DNA of 64,000 nucleotides from Flavobacteriales bacterium (GTDB lineage: Bacteria > Bacteroidota > Bacteroidia > Flavobacteriales_D > Parvicellaceae). Where the stretch lies: assembly GCA_020635565.1 (NCBI GenBank), contig JACJZN010000010.1, positions 30,659-94,658 on the forward strand. The letters are read 5' to 3'. Below the pieces are notes generated by a model. The model ran no database searches, was not told where the DNA came from, and saw nothing but the letters and a program-made list of their open reading frames with translations. This document shows positions 50,629-60,781 of this stretch, piece by piece; positions within the stretch are counted from its first letter, which is position 1; the number at the start of each line of letters is the position of its first letter. The translations under genes were made by a program, and so were the position numbers.

Positions 50629-51354
50629 ATGACTCGACTTTCTGTAAACGTTAATAAAATTGCTACTCTTCGTAATGCCAGAGGAGGCAACACTCCCAAC
50701 TTAATCCAAATGGCAATTGACGCTGAAAAATTTGGAGCTCAAGGAATTACAGTACATCCAAGACCTGACGAACGACACATTCGCTATGCTGATGTATTTG
50801 CCTTAAAAGAGGTTGTAACCACTGAATTTAATATAGAAGGTAATCCAAAAGAGGACAAATTTGTTCAGCTCGTTCTTGAAACCAAACCAGATCAGGTAAC
50901 TTTGGTCCCAGATTCTTCAGGTCAAATCACCTCGAATCACGGATGGGACACTGTCTCCAATAGAGAATTCCTAGTAAAGACAATAGATCGTTTCAAGAAT
51001 GCCGGTATTAGAACATCAATTTTTGTCGATGCTAGGATTGACATGATCATCGGTGCAAAAGCTACTGGGACAGATCGAGTTGAGTTGTATACAGAAAGTT
51101 ATGCTCATGACTATTCTACCAATAAAGAAAAAGCAATCCAACCTTTTCTATTAGCAGCATTGAAGGCAAAAGAGCTTGAGATTGGGCTAAATGCTGGTCA
51201 TGATCTAAACTTAGATAATCTAAGATATTTTTCTCAAAAAATACCTAACCTCCTTGAAGTGTCTATCGGCCATGCACTTGTCTCGGATGCATTATATTTA
51301 GGATGGGAAAATACCATTCGGATGTACAGAAATGAGTTAACTTATCAAGTTTAA
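50629..51354 (+). CDS. pdxJ: Pyridoxine 5'-phosphate synthase PdxJ
   Basis: Condenses 1-deoxyxylulose-5-phosphate with aminoacetone phosphate to pyridoxine 5'-phosphate, last ring-closing step of vitamin B6 synthesis. 241 residues: 'MTRLSVNVNKIATLRNARGG', 'GITVHPRPDERHIRYAD', 'EGNPKEDKF', 'ELYTESYAHDY', 'LNAGHDLNLDNLRYF', 'EVSIGHALVSDALYLGWENTI'. All are family signatures. Length is normal. Divergent from the CBS gene. Confidence 0.97.
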   Translation: MTRLSVNVNKIATLRNARGGNTPNLIQMAIDAEKFGAQGITVHPRPDERHIRYADVFALKEVVTTEFNIEGNPKEDKFVQLVLETKPDQVTLVPDSSGQITSNHGWDTVSNREFLVKTIDRFKNAGIRTSIFVDARIDMIIGAKATGTDRVELYTESYAHDYSTNKEKAIQPFLLAALKAKELEIGLNAGHDLNLDNLRYFSQKIPNLLEVSIGHALVSDALYLGWENTIRMYRNELTYQV

Positions 51355-51360
51355 CCTTTA

Positions 51361-51489
51361 TTTAATCTAGTTTACATGCCGAACTAAAAATTTTATTTTG
51401 TACTTTGTACACATGAGCAAAGGTGTGAGTCCTTGATTCTTATATAAGTAGATGAAACCACCGATGCTGAGATCTCGAGCTAATGAGAC
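51361..51489 (+). other. Leader region of the large adhesin gene
   Basis: A TAnTTTG-like element (gTACTTTG, about 51401) suggests a promoter and an about 80-base untranslated leader. ACCAC (51457-51461) can pair with GTGGT (51490-51494), which contains the GTG start, enclosing a GAGATCTC palindrome near 51469-51476. It could hide the start codon. No known riboswitch was recognised. Confidence 0.3.
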
Positions 51490-54400
51490 GTGGTACGTAG
51501 AAATACTCCTAAGTTTTTTCTCGCTTTTGCGAGCCTATTTTTCACGTTCTTAACTCTAGGACAAACACTCATTATTAATGAGGTCTCAAATGGTCCAACA
51601 GGCAGTCAAGAATATGTTGAGTTTGTTGTTGTAGATGCCACTGCAGTGTACGATTGCTCTGGCTCCGCTCCACCATGCATAGATATCAGAGGTTGGATTT
51701 TTGATGATAACAGTGGGTATCATGGATCCACAGGAGTTGCTGCTGGCGCGGTACGATTTAGCAATGATCCAATATGGGAGTGTATACCACTAGGAACAAT
51801 AATTGTCATCTATAATGATGATGATCCTAACATCTCTATTTCCGGTTCAGATGTGGATATGGCTGATGGCAACTGTACATTAATGGTTCCATTAAATGAT
51901 CAACAATATTTTGAATTCACCAATACTACACCGGGAGATATTTCATGCAGTTATCCGACAAGTGGCTGGGGCAGCGATTCTTCTCCGACATGGACGAGCA
52001 ATACGGCTTTTGCAAACGGAGGAGATTGCGCAAGACTTGTCGATCTAAATGGTTGCGAAGTGTTCTCCCTTTGTTATGGTAGTGCCAATGCAAATCCAAT
52101 GATCTATTTCTCAGGTAGTGGTTCAGATGACGTTTGGTACTTCAACGATGGAGATCCTTTTCTTCAGAGCAACTGGTCCGAAGGTTGTGCAGGCGACATA
52201 GCTGCTTGCGGTAGTAATGACCAAACTCCAGGTTCCCCAAATAATGCTGCCAACGCTGCTTACATTGCTCAATTTAATAATGGATGTGCACCAATCCCTC
52301 CTTTAGTCGCTTCTGTAACCAGTTCATCGGGTTGCGGATGCACAGGAACGGGAACTGCATCTGCTACAGGATCTATTCCAGGATATACTTATGAGTGGTT
52401 TGACGATTCTTTCAATCCAATTGGACAAAGTAGTGCTACTGCCACCGGACTTTGTTCTGGAACCTATAATGCAATTGTCACCTCTTCAATTGGTTGTGAA
52501 GACACTGTACAGATCACCATTACAGCAACAGGATCAGATGACCCAGGAACAAATGGAGTCTTAGATACTTGTGCTTCGCTGACAGGTAATGTTAATCTTT
52601 TTGATTATTTAGGAGGGACTCCTGACAATACCGGAACTTGGTCTGGTCCTAGTATTACAACTGGTTCATTTCTAGGAATAATTGACTTATCTACCGCTTC
52701 CACTGGAACTTACACCTACACCGTAGGGAGTTCTCCATGTACAGCTTCAGCCGATGTTGTTCTATCCTACTCTGCTCTTCCCGTTGTAACAGCTACTGGT
52801 AATGATATTACGTGTAATGGATCAAACAACGGTGATGTCGATGCTTCTGCAACAGGTGTAAGCCCTTTCTCTTATTCATGGGACAATGGATTAGGAGCTG
52901 GTGCAGCTCATAGCGGACTCGCTCCAAATACTTACACTGTTACTGTCACAGACGGAAACGGATGTACTAATACCGATGAAATAACTTTAAATGAGCCAAC
53001 ACCACTCACCGCAACCATTGCTCCTGTATCGGTTTCTTGTAATGGTGATTGTGATGGAGTTGCCACTGTGACTCTTGGTGGAGGATCCGGTTCATATACT
53101 TATACCTGGGATAACACCACTACAGACAACACTGCGACTACTCAGGCTAATTTATGTGCCACTACTTATAATGTAACTGTTGCAGATGCGGTTGATGCTT
53201 CTTGTACTACGACTGCTTCTGTTACTGTTACTGAACCTGTAGTAATTACTCTATCTGAGACAAATACTCCTGCTAACTGTGGAGCCGCAGATGGAACTGC
53301 AACTATTACTGCTTCCGGTGGTTCCGGGGTTTATACAGATTATAACTGGTCACCTGCTCCCGGTGGCGGACAAGGAACGGCAAACGCAACTGGTCTTGCG
53401 GCCGGATCTTACACAGTGACTGTTACAGATGATAACAACTGTACCGCTACGCTAACTGTTAACATCTCCAATTCATCAGCTCCAACTATTACTGAAGTCA
53501 TCGCTAGTCATATTGATGTCTCCTGTAATGGACTTGCAGATGGTGCAGCTGAAGTTAGTGTCTCTGGTGGAACCGCACCTCTTTCTATCGCTTGGTCTCC
53601 AGGAGGTGGTTCTAGCAACTCTGCTTCTGGTTTAACTGCAGGTACTTATACGGTCACTGTAACTGATGGTAATACATGTTCTAGTTCTGTTACTATCGAT
53701 ATTACCGAACCAACGCCTTTGACAGTGTCCACTTCTGGAACTGATGCGCATTGCTCTCAAAACGATGGTACTGTTACCTCAACAATTAGTGGTGGAACAA
53801 CCAGTTACACTTACAATTGGTATTCAGATGCAACCCTAACTACACCAGCCGGATCAGGATCGAGCTTAGCAAATCTTAGTGCAGGGGATTATTATTTAGA
53901 AGTTATTGACGGCAATGGATGTAGTATAATTGATCAAGTAACTATAGTCGATCTTGCTGGACCTTCAGTTAGTGCTACCGTTAATGCTGATGCGACAAAT
54001 GCTGTTACTTGTGACGGAGATGCTTCGGCATCTGTATCAGGGGGAACAGGCACTATCACATTTGTCTGGGACAATAGTAATAGCAATGCAAATGCAAATG
54101 ACCTCTGTATTGGCAATAACTGTGTGACCGTTACGGATGATTTTGGATGTACAGATGTGGATTGTATCACCATTCTTAATTCATCAGGAATTACTCTTTC
54201 TCTGGTTGGGATAGACCCTACTTGTAATGACTTCTGTGATGGCTCAATTGATGCAACCATAACAAATGCCACAGCACCAATTACCTATTCGTGGACATCA
54301 GGACAATCTACAGAAGACTTGACAAACCTTTGCTCCGGAACTTATGATTTAACAGTAACTGATGGGCTTGGACAAACAGCAACTGCAAGCATTACCTTGA

Positions 54401-56817
54401 TCAATCCTGATACAATGTCAATTCAAACAAACAACCTATCAGAAATGAGTTGTTTTGGAGTTTGTGACGGTGAAATAGATATTATCGCATCCGGAGGAAC
54501 AGGTAGTCTTTCCTTGCTTTGGACAGAAGCCACACTGGGTAACATGGGTTCTTCAGCCAACATAAATTCACTTTGTGCAGGTTCCTATAACATAAACATT
54601 ACTGACTTCAATGGATGTACTTTTGACTCGATCTATGTTATCACTGAACCCACAGAGATTACTACAATCACTTCGTCCTCAAATAGTAATTGCGGTGCAG
54701 CCGATGGTGGTGTTAGTGTGATCGCATCCGGTGGAACAGTAAACGTTAGTTATACATATGAGTGGACGGATGTTAATGGGGATCCTGTTGGCAATGTAAA
54801 TAACGTGAATGGAGTTTCAAGTGGAACCTATTATGTAACCGTTTATGACGACAATTTTTGCCCAGCCCTGGATTCTGTCGATGTAAATGATGTTATTCCA
54901 AACATCTCAATAATTGAAGACAGCAGTGCAGTTTCCTGTTTTGGACTATCTGATGGATCTTTGGATCTGGTTATTACCAGCCCAAACAGCTATTCTATAG
55001 ACTGGGCTGGACCTAATGGATTTTCATCTACACTTGAAAACCTCTCGAACTTAGCAGCAGGAACATATCTCTACGAATTTTCCGACAACAATGGTTGTAC
55101 AATTTTAGGACAGATCATTGTCGATGAACCAGTACAACTCATATTGAATTTAACTGTAGACTCAACAACTTGTGATATAGCATGTGACGGAGCCATTACT
55201 GCGACCGGAGTTGGTGGTGTTTCTCCCTATACTTATAGCTCTACCTTCCCAAGCTGGACAAACGGAACACCAGATCTTTGTATAGGTTTATACACGATTA
55301 TACTAACGGATGATAATGGTTGTTCAGTGTCAATAGACACCTTATTAGACCATGATGACAATAGGCCAGACCCTTCGATCACTTTAACCGATTTAGATTA
55401 TTGTCTGGATGAAGGTTCTTTTTCTATTCCAACACAAACCGCTGGCGGAACATGGACGACAAATGGAACAGGAATTATAGACCCTCTCAATGGTATATTC
55501 AGCCCATCAGCAGCTGGGATTGGTTCGGAACAGATCATCTATACATTTAGTGGTATTTGTGGAGATGCTGATACCGTAAACATTAATGTTCACCAATTGG
55601 AAGATGCATCTTTCAGCATGATCAGCTCTTTGTGTGAAAATGATACTCCAACTGATCTCACTCCAATTAACACAGGGGGCACATGGCAAGGAACTGGTGT
55701 CAATTCCTCTACAATGACTTTTGACCCATCCGTTTCAGGAGCTGGAGCCTTTACCGTTAGCTATATCATTAATGGACAATGTCCCGATACTGTATCACAG
55801 CAAATCACTGTAAATCCTGCTCAAAACCCAATAATTTCAACTATTTCGCCTCTATGTTTAGATGCTGGCAATGTACAATTAAATGCATCTATTCCTGGTG
55901 GCGTATGGTCTGGCGTAAGTAACTCTTCAGGAGTGATCAACACTACTACTTTAGGTGCTGGTATCTACGAAGTCTATTATACAATTCAATCCCAATGTGG
56001 AGATTCAGACACACTTGATATAATCATAAACGATCTACCTTCCTTAGATATTACAGTTAGCGACACATTAGGTTGTGCACCTTTAACTATTTCTTTTAGT
56101 GATTTAAATTCAGTTGTTGGTAATTCTTACAGCTGGACATCGGATGGCACTTCCATTAGTTCAAATGCTAACGACACCTATACTTTTACTGACGAAGGAT
56201 GTGTAGAATTAGCTGTGAGTGTTGTAGATGCGAATGGTTGTACTAACTCAATGACATTCCCAAGTCAAATATGTACTGAACCCTTCCCTATTGCCAACTT
56301 CGAATATGACCCAAGTAACCCAACTACCTATGACTATTTAGTCGATGTATCGAACCTAAGTATGAATGCAGATGGATATCAATGGTCTATGGATGGTGTA
56401 GACTTCAGTTTCGATACTGACGTCCATTTAAATTTCAACGGATACGAACCTGGAGGATATTTCCTTTGCTTAACCGCTAGCAATTATTTAGGATGTTCAC
56501 ATACATTCTGTGATTCTATATTTTTAGAGGATGAATTTGCAATGTATATTCCAAATACATTTACTCCAAACGGCAATGGACAAAATGAGTCTTTTGGACC
56601 CGTCTATAGCGGAGAACAACCTGAAGAAATTTCATTCATGATCTTCAACAGATGGGGGCAATTAATTTATGAGGTGAATAGTCTAGATGAATTCTGGGAT
56701 GGAAATTACTTGGGACAACCTGCTGTAGAAGATGTATATATCTGGAAAATAAAATACAAACTGCCCGAATCAACAGAAAGAAGAACATTAATTGGGCATG
56801 TAAATTTGATTAGATAG
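51490..56817 (+). CDS. Very large surface adhesin with lamin-tail-like domain, SprB-like repeats and T9SS type B sorting domain
   Basis: 1775 residues. Starts with GTG, unusual here; signal peptide at about 5-25 (KFFLAFASLFFTFLTLGQ). Residues about 26-165 resemble a lamin-tail domain ('LIINEVSNGPTGSQEYVEFV'). From about 430 to 1260 there are about ten SprB-like repeats of 75-90 residues, each with 'xCNGxxDGxxxxxxxGG' and 'YTVTVTDGNGC'. PKD/Ig-like modules follow. The end carries 'NTFTPNGNGQNESFG', 'FMIFNRWGQLIYE' and 'WDGNYLGQPAVEDVYIWKIK', the CHU_C/type B T9SS tail. Likely displayed on the surface; SprB itself drives gliding, but relatives also serve adhesion. Twin cysteines per repeat suggest disulfides. 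Confidence 0.9.
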   Translation: MVRRNTPKFFLAFASLFFTFLTLGQTLIINEVSNGPTGSQEYVEFVVVDATAVYDCSGSAPPCIDIRGWIFDDNSGYHGSTGVAAGAVRFSNDPIWECIPLGTIIVIYNDDDPNISISGSDVDMADGNCTLMVPLNDQQYFEFTNTTPGDISCSYPTSGWGSDSSPTWTSNTAFANGGDCARLVDLNGCEVFSLCYGSANANPMIYFSGSGSDDVWYFNDGDPFLQSNWSEGCAGDIAACGSNDQTPGSPNNAANAAYIAQFNNGCAPIPPLVASVTSSSGCGCTGTGTASATGSIPGYTYEWFDDSFNPIGQSSATATGLCSGTYNAIVTSSIGCEDTVQITITATGSDDPGTNGVLDTCASLTGNVNLFDYLGGTPDNTGTWSGPSITTGSFLGIIDLSTASTGTYTYTVGSSPCTASADVVLSYSALPVVTATGNDITCNGSNNGDVDASATGVSPFSYSWDNGLGAGAAHSGLAPNTYTVTVTDGNGCTNTDEITLNEPTPLTATIAPVSVSCNGDCDGVATVTLGGGSGSYTYTWDNTTTDNTATTQANLCATTYNVTVADAVDASCTTTASVTVTEPVVITLSETNTPANCGAADGTATITASGGSGVYTDYNWSPAPGGGQGTANATGLAAGSYTVTVTDDNNCTATLTVNISNSSAPTITEVIASHIDVSCNGLADGAAEVSVSGGTAPLSIAWSPGGGSSNSASGLTAGTYTVTVTDGNTCSSSVTIDITEPTPLTVSTSGTDAHCSQNDGTVTSTISGGTTSYTYNWYSDATLTTPAGSGSSLANLSAGDYYLEVIDGNGCSIIDQVTIVDLAGPSVSATVNADATNAVTCDGDASASVSGGTGTITFVWDNSNSNANANDLCIGNNCVTVTDDFGCTDVDCITILNSSGITLSLVGIDPTCNDFCDGSIDATITNATAPITYSWTSGQSTEDLTNLCSGTYDLTVTDGLGQTATASITLINPDTMSIQTNNLSEMSCFGVCDGEIDIIASGGTGSLSLLWTEATLGNMGSSANINSLCAGSYNINITDFNGCTFDSIYVITEPTEITTITSSSNSNCGAADGGVSVIASGGTVNVSYTYEWTDVNGDPVGNVNNVNGVSSGTYYVTVYDDNFCPALDSVDVNDVIPNISIIEDSSAVSCFGLSDGSLDLVITSPNSYSIDWAGPNGFSSTLENLSNLAAGTYLYEFSDNNGCTILGQIIVDEPVQLILNLTVDSTTCDIACDGAITATGVGGVSPYTYSSTFPSWTNGTPDLCIGLYTIILTDDNGCSVSIDTLLDHDDNRPDPSITLTDLDYCLDEGSFSIPTQTAGGTWTTNGTGIIDPLNGIFSPSAAGIGSEQIIYTFSGICGDADTVNINVHQLEDASFSMISSLCENDTPTDLTPINTGGTWQGTGVNSSTMTFDPSVSGAGAFTVSYIINGQCPDTVSQQITVNPAQNPIISTISPLCLDAGNVQLNASIPGGVWSGVSNSSGVINTTTLGAGIYEVYYTIQSQCGDSDTLDIIINDLPSLDITVSDTLGCAPLTISFSDLNSVVGNSYSWTSDGTSISSNANDTYTFTDEGCVELAVSVVDANGCTNSMTFPSQICTEPFPIANFEYDPSNPTTYDYLVDVSNLSMNADGYQWSMDGVDFSFDTDVHLNFNGYEPGGYFLCLTASNYLGCSHTFCDSIFLEDEFAMYIPNTFTPNGNGQNESFGPVYSGEQPEEISFMIFNRWGQLIYEVNSLDEFWDGNYLGQPAVEDVYIWKIKYKLPESTERRTLIGHVNLIR

Positions 56818-56860
56818 TGTTAGTTTATTGAATTTCACATTTTAATATAAACACAAAAAG

Positions 56861-56884
56861 AGGGAGAAGCCGAGGCATCTCCCT
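56861..56884 (+). terminator. Terminator after the adhesin gene
   Basis: AGGGAGA / TCTCCCT stem with an inner GCC/GGC pair, followed by a T-rich end, 43 bases after the stop at 56817. Confidence 0.75.
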
Positions 56885-56958
56885 TCTTCTAATCTTTATT
56901 CGATTGAAATTTGTAACTAATTTAGATTAGCGTATTATTTGAATAAAATCCTCCCTCA

Positions 56959-58188
56959 ATGAAGTTTCTTATTTTGTTTATCTCAGTAATATCTATTCAA
57001 TTTGTCATCAAAGCACAAGAGACTAAAATTTTTCACGTCTATTTTCCTTTTGATGTTTCTGAAATTACCGAATCGGAAAAAGCAAGAATATATGAAGAAG
57101 TATTACCTTTTGTAGACAGCACCCAAGTAATCTCAATTCAAATTATAGGCAACACTGACGCCATCAGTTCCAATGAATACAATTATGAACTTGGACTCAA
57201 AAGAGCTTCATCCGTTAAGGAAATGCTTGCAGATTTTCTACCAGTCATCAGCAAGATCTCCTCTCTTGGAAAATCTACACCTAAATTTCCCAATGAAACT
57301 TCGCAAGGACGCCAGTCTAATAGAAGAGTTGATATCGTGATAGAATACAACTTAAAAATGGAAGAATTGATTGATGAGTTCACAGGTACAGAATCGCAAC
57401 CTTTCGAAAACGACACTACAATCACCTTTAAAGAAGGGGTCGAATTTCACATCAAAGCAGAATCATTTTATCCAAACAAAATAAAAGATGTTCAATTTGA
57501 GGTAACCGAAGTACTGTCTCCCTTCGCTATCATACAAAACAACCTCAGCACCATGACTGCAGATGGGCGATGTCTAAAATCTGGTGGTATGATCCTTACT
57601 CAAGCACAAATTGATGGAAATCCTGTCTTACCAAATGATTCTATAACCGTTCGTATACCCGCATCAGAAATCGATACTTCCATGACGATCTGGGATATAA
57701 AAGTTGTTGACGGTGATACCTTATGGATAGAGTCGGATATCCAGATGACCTACAATGAGAAGGACAAATACTATGAATTCAAAACATCTAACATGCCGAG
57801 TATTAATGTTGATGCTCCGGTGATTGGACCTGCTATTGATAAAATACAGGGACTTTTCAAGGATAAAAACACTACTATAAAGGCAAGAGGCAAATCATAT
57901 GTAGAATGTTACTTGATTAGTTATGATGAATTGATTGTTTTAAGAGGAGACCTGATCAAACCCAAGAAATCCTATTTTGCTCCTTGTCTAACGGATCCAA
58001 ACGATATTGTTATTGCACACGTAAAGAAAAAAGACAAAGACTTCTATATGGTCAAACCATTAGGAGAAATCAAATTAAAACGAGGTTTCAACCATTTTGT
58101 AATTAGAAAAAGAGACTTAAAGTCAATTCATTCCTATCGGGAATATGAGAATACGGTTCAAGAAAGGTGCGATGAATTACTTAAATAA
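56959..58188 (+). CDS. OmpA-family exported protein
   Basis: 409 residues, signal peptide (MKFLILFISVISIQFVIKAQ). The OmpA-like peptidoglycan-binding domain is at the N-terminal side (about 22-130): 'FHVYFPFDVSEITESEKARI', 'IIGNTDAISSNEYNYELGLKRA', 'GRQSNRRVDIVIEYN'. The about 270-residue C-terminal part is beta-rich and has no known family. This order is reversed from normal OmpA (domain at the C-terminus), a frequent Bacteroidota arrangement. Follows the adhesin gene; separate terminator between them. Confidence 0.88.
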   Translation: MKFLILFISVISIQFVIKAQETKIFHVYFPFDVSEITESEKARIYEEVLPFVDSTQVISIQIIGNTDAISSNEYNYELGLKRASSVKEMLADFLPVISKISSLGKSTPKFPNETSQGRQSNRRVDIVIEYNLKMEELIDEFTGTESQPFENDTTITFKEGVEFHIKAESFYPNKIKDVQFEVTEVLSPFAIIQNNLSTMTADGRCLKSGGMILTQAQIDGNPVLPNDSITVRIPASEIDTSMTIWDIKVVDGDTLWIESDIQMTYNEKDKYYEFKTSNMPSINVDAPVIGPAIDKIQGLFKDKNTTIKARGKSYVECYLISYDELIVLRGDLIKPKKSYFAPCLTDPNDIVIAHVKKKDKDFYMVKPLGEIKLKRGFNHFVIRKRDLKSIHSYREYENTVQERCDELLK

Positions 58189-58190
58189 AA

Positions 58191-58221
58191 AAGCACCATT
58201 GAACTTCATTCAACAGTGCTT
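58191..58221. terminator. Terminator between convergent genes
   Basis: AAGCACCATTGAA / TTCAACAGTGCTT, 11 of 13 pairs, between the stop at 58188 (+) and the stop of the gene at 58244 (-). Confidence 0.7.
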
Positions 58222-58243
58222 CTAAAATATGACTCATTCGAAT

Positions 58244-59491
58244 TTACTTTTTGAATTCCATCAATGTCTTTTCAATAATTGTAACGCACTCTCTTAATTG
58301 ATCTTCCGTCATCACTAACGGAGGTGCAAATCGAATAATGTTTCCGTGAGTAGGTTTTGCTAGAAGACCATTTTCTTTTAAAGCTACGCAGATGTCCCAC
58401 GCTGTACTTGAATCTTCCGTATCGTTGATCAATATTGCATTCAACAATCCTCTTCCTCTGACAGCATTGACCAAATCTGTTTGAGAAATGATCCTATCCA
58501 TTTCAGCTCTGAACACCTTACCTAAATAACTCGCATTCTCAGCCAAATTCTCATCTTTTACTACCTCCAAAGCAGCAACCGCAACCTTTGCAGCTAGTGG
58601 ATTACCTCCAAATGTACTTCCATGCTGTCCAGGCCCTATTACATTCATCACATCATCATCCGCTAACACAGCTGATACTGGATATACTCCACCGGAAACC
58701 GCTTTTCCTAGAATAAGAATATCTGGATTTACATTTTCGTGATTCACAGCCAAAAGATCTCCAGTTCTTGCAATACCTGTTTGAACCTCATCCGCAATGA
58801 AAAGTACATTTCTCTCATTACACATTCGTGCAGCACCCGATAAATATCCATCTGTAGGAACATAAACACCAGCTTCCCCTTGAATTGGTTCCACTAAAAA
58901 CCCTGCAACACTCTCGTCCTTCAATGCCTCTTCTAAAGCTTCTAAATCATCGTAAGGAATTCTAATGAATCCTGGTGTGTACGGACCAAAATTCTTGTTA
59001 GCAACAGGATCGTTCGAGAAAGAAATAATCGTTGTTGTTCTACCATGGAAGTTATTTTCACATACAATGATCTTCGCCTCATTCTCTGGAATTCCTTTTT
59101 TCTCATATGCCCACTTTCTACAGATCTTAATGGCTGTTTCTACCGCTTCCGCACCCGTATTCATAGGCAATACTTTGTCAAAACCAAAATACGTTGTAAT
59201 GTATTTTTCATATGGCCCTAAAGCATCGTTATAAAATGCACGTGACGTCAATGTAAGAGTACTCGCCTGTTCAGTTAGCGCTCCGACTATTTTAGGATGA
59301 CAATGCCCCTGATTAACAGCAGAATATGCTGAAAGAAAATCATAATATTTTTTACCTTCACAATCCCATACGTAAACCCCTTCTCCTTTTGCTAATACTA
59401 CTGGTAACGGATGATAATTATGTGCTCCATACTTATTCTCCATTTCCATTGCTTCTTTCGAGCTAATTCCTGACGTTGCCATAGTTTCCAT
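58244..59491 (-). CDS. rocD: Ornithine aminotransferase
   Basis: Transfers the delta-amino group of ornithine to 2-oxoglutarate, giving glutamate semialdehyde for proline/arginine exchange. 415 residues: N-terminal 'YGAHNYHPLPVVLAKGEGVYVWDCEGKKYYDFLS' region is characteristic of OAT. 'PMNTGAEAVETAIKICRKW', 'FIADEVQTGIARTG', 'LGKAVSGGVYPVSAVL' (PLP Lys) and 'GQHGSTFGGNPLAAKVA' follow. Its own -7 box TATCTTTG lies at 59524-59531. Distinct from the class III aminotransferase at 11061. Confidence 0.93.
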   Translation of the reverse strand: METMATSGISSKEAMEMENKYGAHNYHPLPVVLAKGEGVYVWDCEGKKYYDFLSAYSAVNQGHCHPKIVGALTEQASTLTLTSRAFYNDALGPYEKYITTYFGFDKVLPMNTGAEAVETAIKICRKWAYEKKGIPENEAKIIVCENNFHGRTTTIISFSNDPVANKNFGPYTPGFIRIPYDDLEALEEALKDESVAGFLVEPIQGEAGVYVPTDGYLSGAARMCNERNVLFIADEVQTGIARTGDLLAVNHENVNPDILILGKAVSGGVYPVSAVLADDDVMNVIGPGQHGSTFGGNPLAAKVAVAALEVVKDENLAENASYLGKVFRAEMDRIISQTDLVNAVRGRGLLNAILINDTEDSSTAWDICVALKENGLLAKPTHGNIIRFAPPLVMTEDQLRECVTIIEKTLMEFKK

Positions 59492-59523
59492 ATTATTCTT
59501 ATTAAATCAATTTCGATATCTTA

Positions 59524-59531
59524 CAAAGATA
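59524..59531 (-). promoter_or_regulatory. -7 box TATCTTTG for rocD
   Basis: Minus-strand exact TAnnTTTG match, 33 bases upstream of the rocD start. Confidence 0.5.
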
Positions 59532-59564
59532 AGGAAAGTTAATGCAATAAAAAACCGAAGGCAA

Positions 59565-60737
59565 TTACTGCTGGATCTTGATCTTCTGACCAACAAGAAG
59601 CTTTGATTTGGGTGTTATTCCATTCAGATCGCACAAAGATGTAACCGACATCCCATAGCGCTTTGCAATCTTATATGGAGAATCTTTTTTTGTTACGATA
59701 TGAAACTCCTTTCCATAAGGATAGGCGATATACATACTTTTGTATTTCTTTAGGATCAATGTGTCCGAATAGAGTTCCCGATCTTGAAATGATATAACGT
59801 GAGCCGGATTAACAGGCAACCCTTTAAGTCTAATTTCCATGTGAAGATGTGTTCCTGTAGCATTACCTGTTTGACCTCCATGTCCAAGTAACTGACCTGC
59901 TTTTACAGTATCACCTTCGTGAACTCTTATCTTACTCATATGAGCATATAATGTTTCCAAACCATTATAATGTCTAACAATAACCACTTTCCCGAAACCT
60001 CCAAGAGTTCTCGCTACTCTCACTTTCCCGTCAAACATATTCAAAATAGAGTCATAGTAGTGTAGTTCAAGATCCACACCATTGTGAGCCTTTCCATCCC
60101 GCCACCCATAGGGAGATGTTACGGTACCGTAATAACGCATTAGTGACTTTTGACATAAAGGATGCTGATACGTCATTCCTTTCGATTGATCGGTTAGGAC
60201 CAGAACCAGTGTACTGTCATTTTTATGTATAGAATCTGGATAATACCAGGATTGTCTGTTATTCCAGTAATGATAGTAAGCATTTGCAGGATAAGGCGAA
60301 CCATCTTCTGTCAACACTTCAAATTCTGCCGGCAACTCAATATGCTCTGGCATCATCGCTACAAATAAGTTGATCTGATTGATCAACGCAAATGGAACGG
60401 AATCTAATTCAAACAATGAATCGACCATTTCATAGATCTCCTCATGAGATTTATTGGCGACCGTTTTGTAAAAAGCTATTTCTTTCTTGACACTCTCTGT
60501 CAATGAATCTAGACGAATTAACGAATCGATTCTTTCAGTAATATTGAAATCGGTAAAATTCACATTGGTTTCAAAGAGATAATCACTACCATAAGCCACG
60601 ACAGCTTTAGCTGTATCCTTTACTCTTTTCTTCTCATCACCATCTGGACAATTCTCGCATGGAGAAAAATCAGTCGAAACCAATGATAATAGACCGAGAC
60701 TCGTAAATATTATAAATGAAATAAATAAGTACCGCAC
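59565..60737 (-). CDS. M23 family zinc metallopeptidase with LysM domain
   Basis: 390 residues. Signal peptide (MRYLFISFIIFTSLGLLSLVS), a helical N-terminal part, then the LytM/M23 domain at about 215-315 with 'GTVTSPYGWRDGKAHNGVDL' (H and D zinc ligands), 'YGLETLYAHMSKI'-like HxH motif region and 'THLHMEIRLKGLPVNP'. C-terminal LysM (about 345-390, 'KEDSPYKIAKRYGMSVTSLC'-type) binds peptidoglycan. Likely a periplasmic endopeptidase that cuts or controls cell-wall peptide cross-links. Confidence 0.9.
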   Translation of the reverse strand: MRYLFISFIIFTSLGLLSLVSTDFSPCENCPDGDEKKRVKDTAKAVVAYGSDYLFETNVNFTDFNITERIDSLIRLDSLTESVKKEIAFYKTVANKSHEEIYEMVDSLFELDSVPFALINQINLFVAMMPEHIELPAEFEVLTEDGSPYPANAYYHYWNNRQSWYYPDSIHKNDSTLVLVLTDQSKGMTYQHPLCQKSLMRYYGTVTSPYGWRDGKAHNGVDLELHYYDSILNMFDGKVRVARTLGGFGKVVIVRHYNGLETLYAHMSKIRVHEGDTVKAGQLLGHGGQTGNATGTHLHMEIRLKGLPVNPAHVISFQDRELYSDTLILKKYKSMYIAYPYGKEFHIVTKKDSPYKIAKRYGMSVTSLCDLNGITPKSKLLVGQKIKIQQ

Positions 60738-60781
60738 TTTTTAAATAAAGGTTAGTGTAGAACGACAATCTTTGCAAAAGG

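Noticed and set aside
51421..51494. Possible c-di-GMP riboswitch in the adhesin leader (words like 'gcaaagg' and 'aaacca')
   Set aside because: The conserved core order and the tetraloop-receptor elements of the GEMM class are not present; only scattered short matches.
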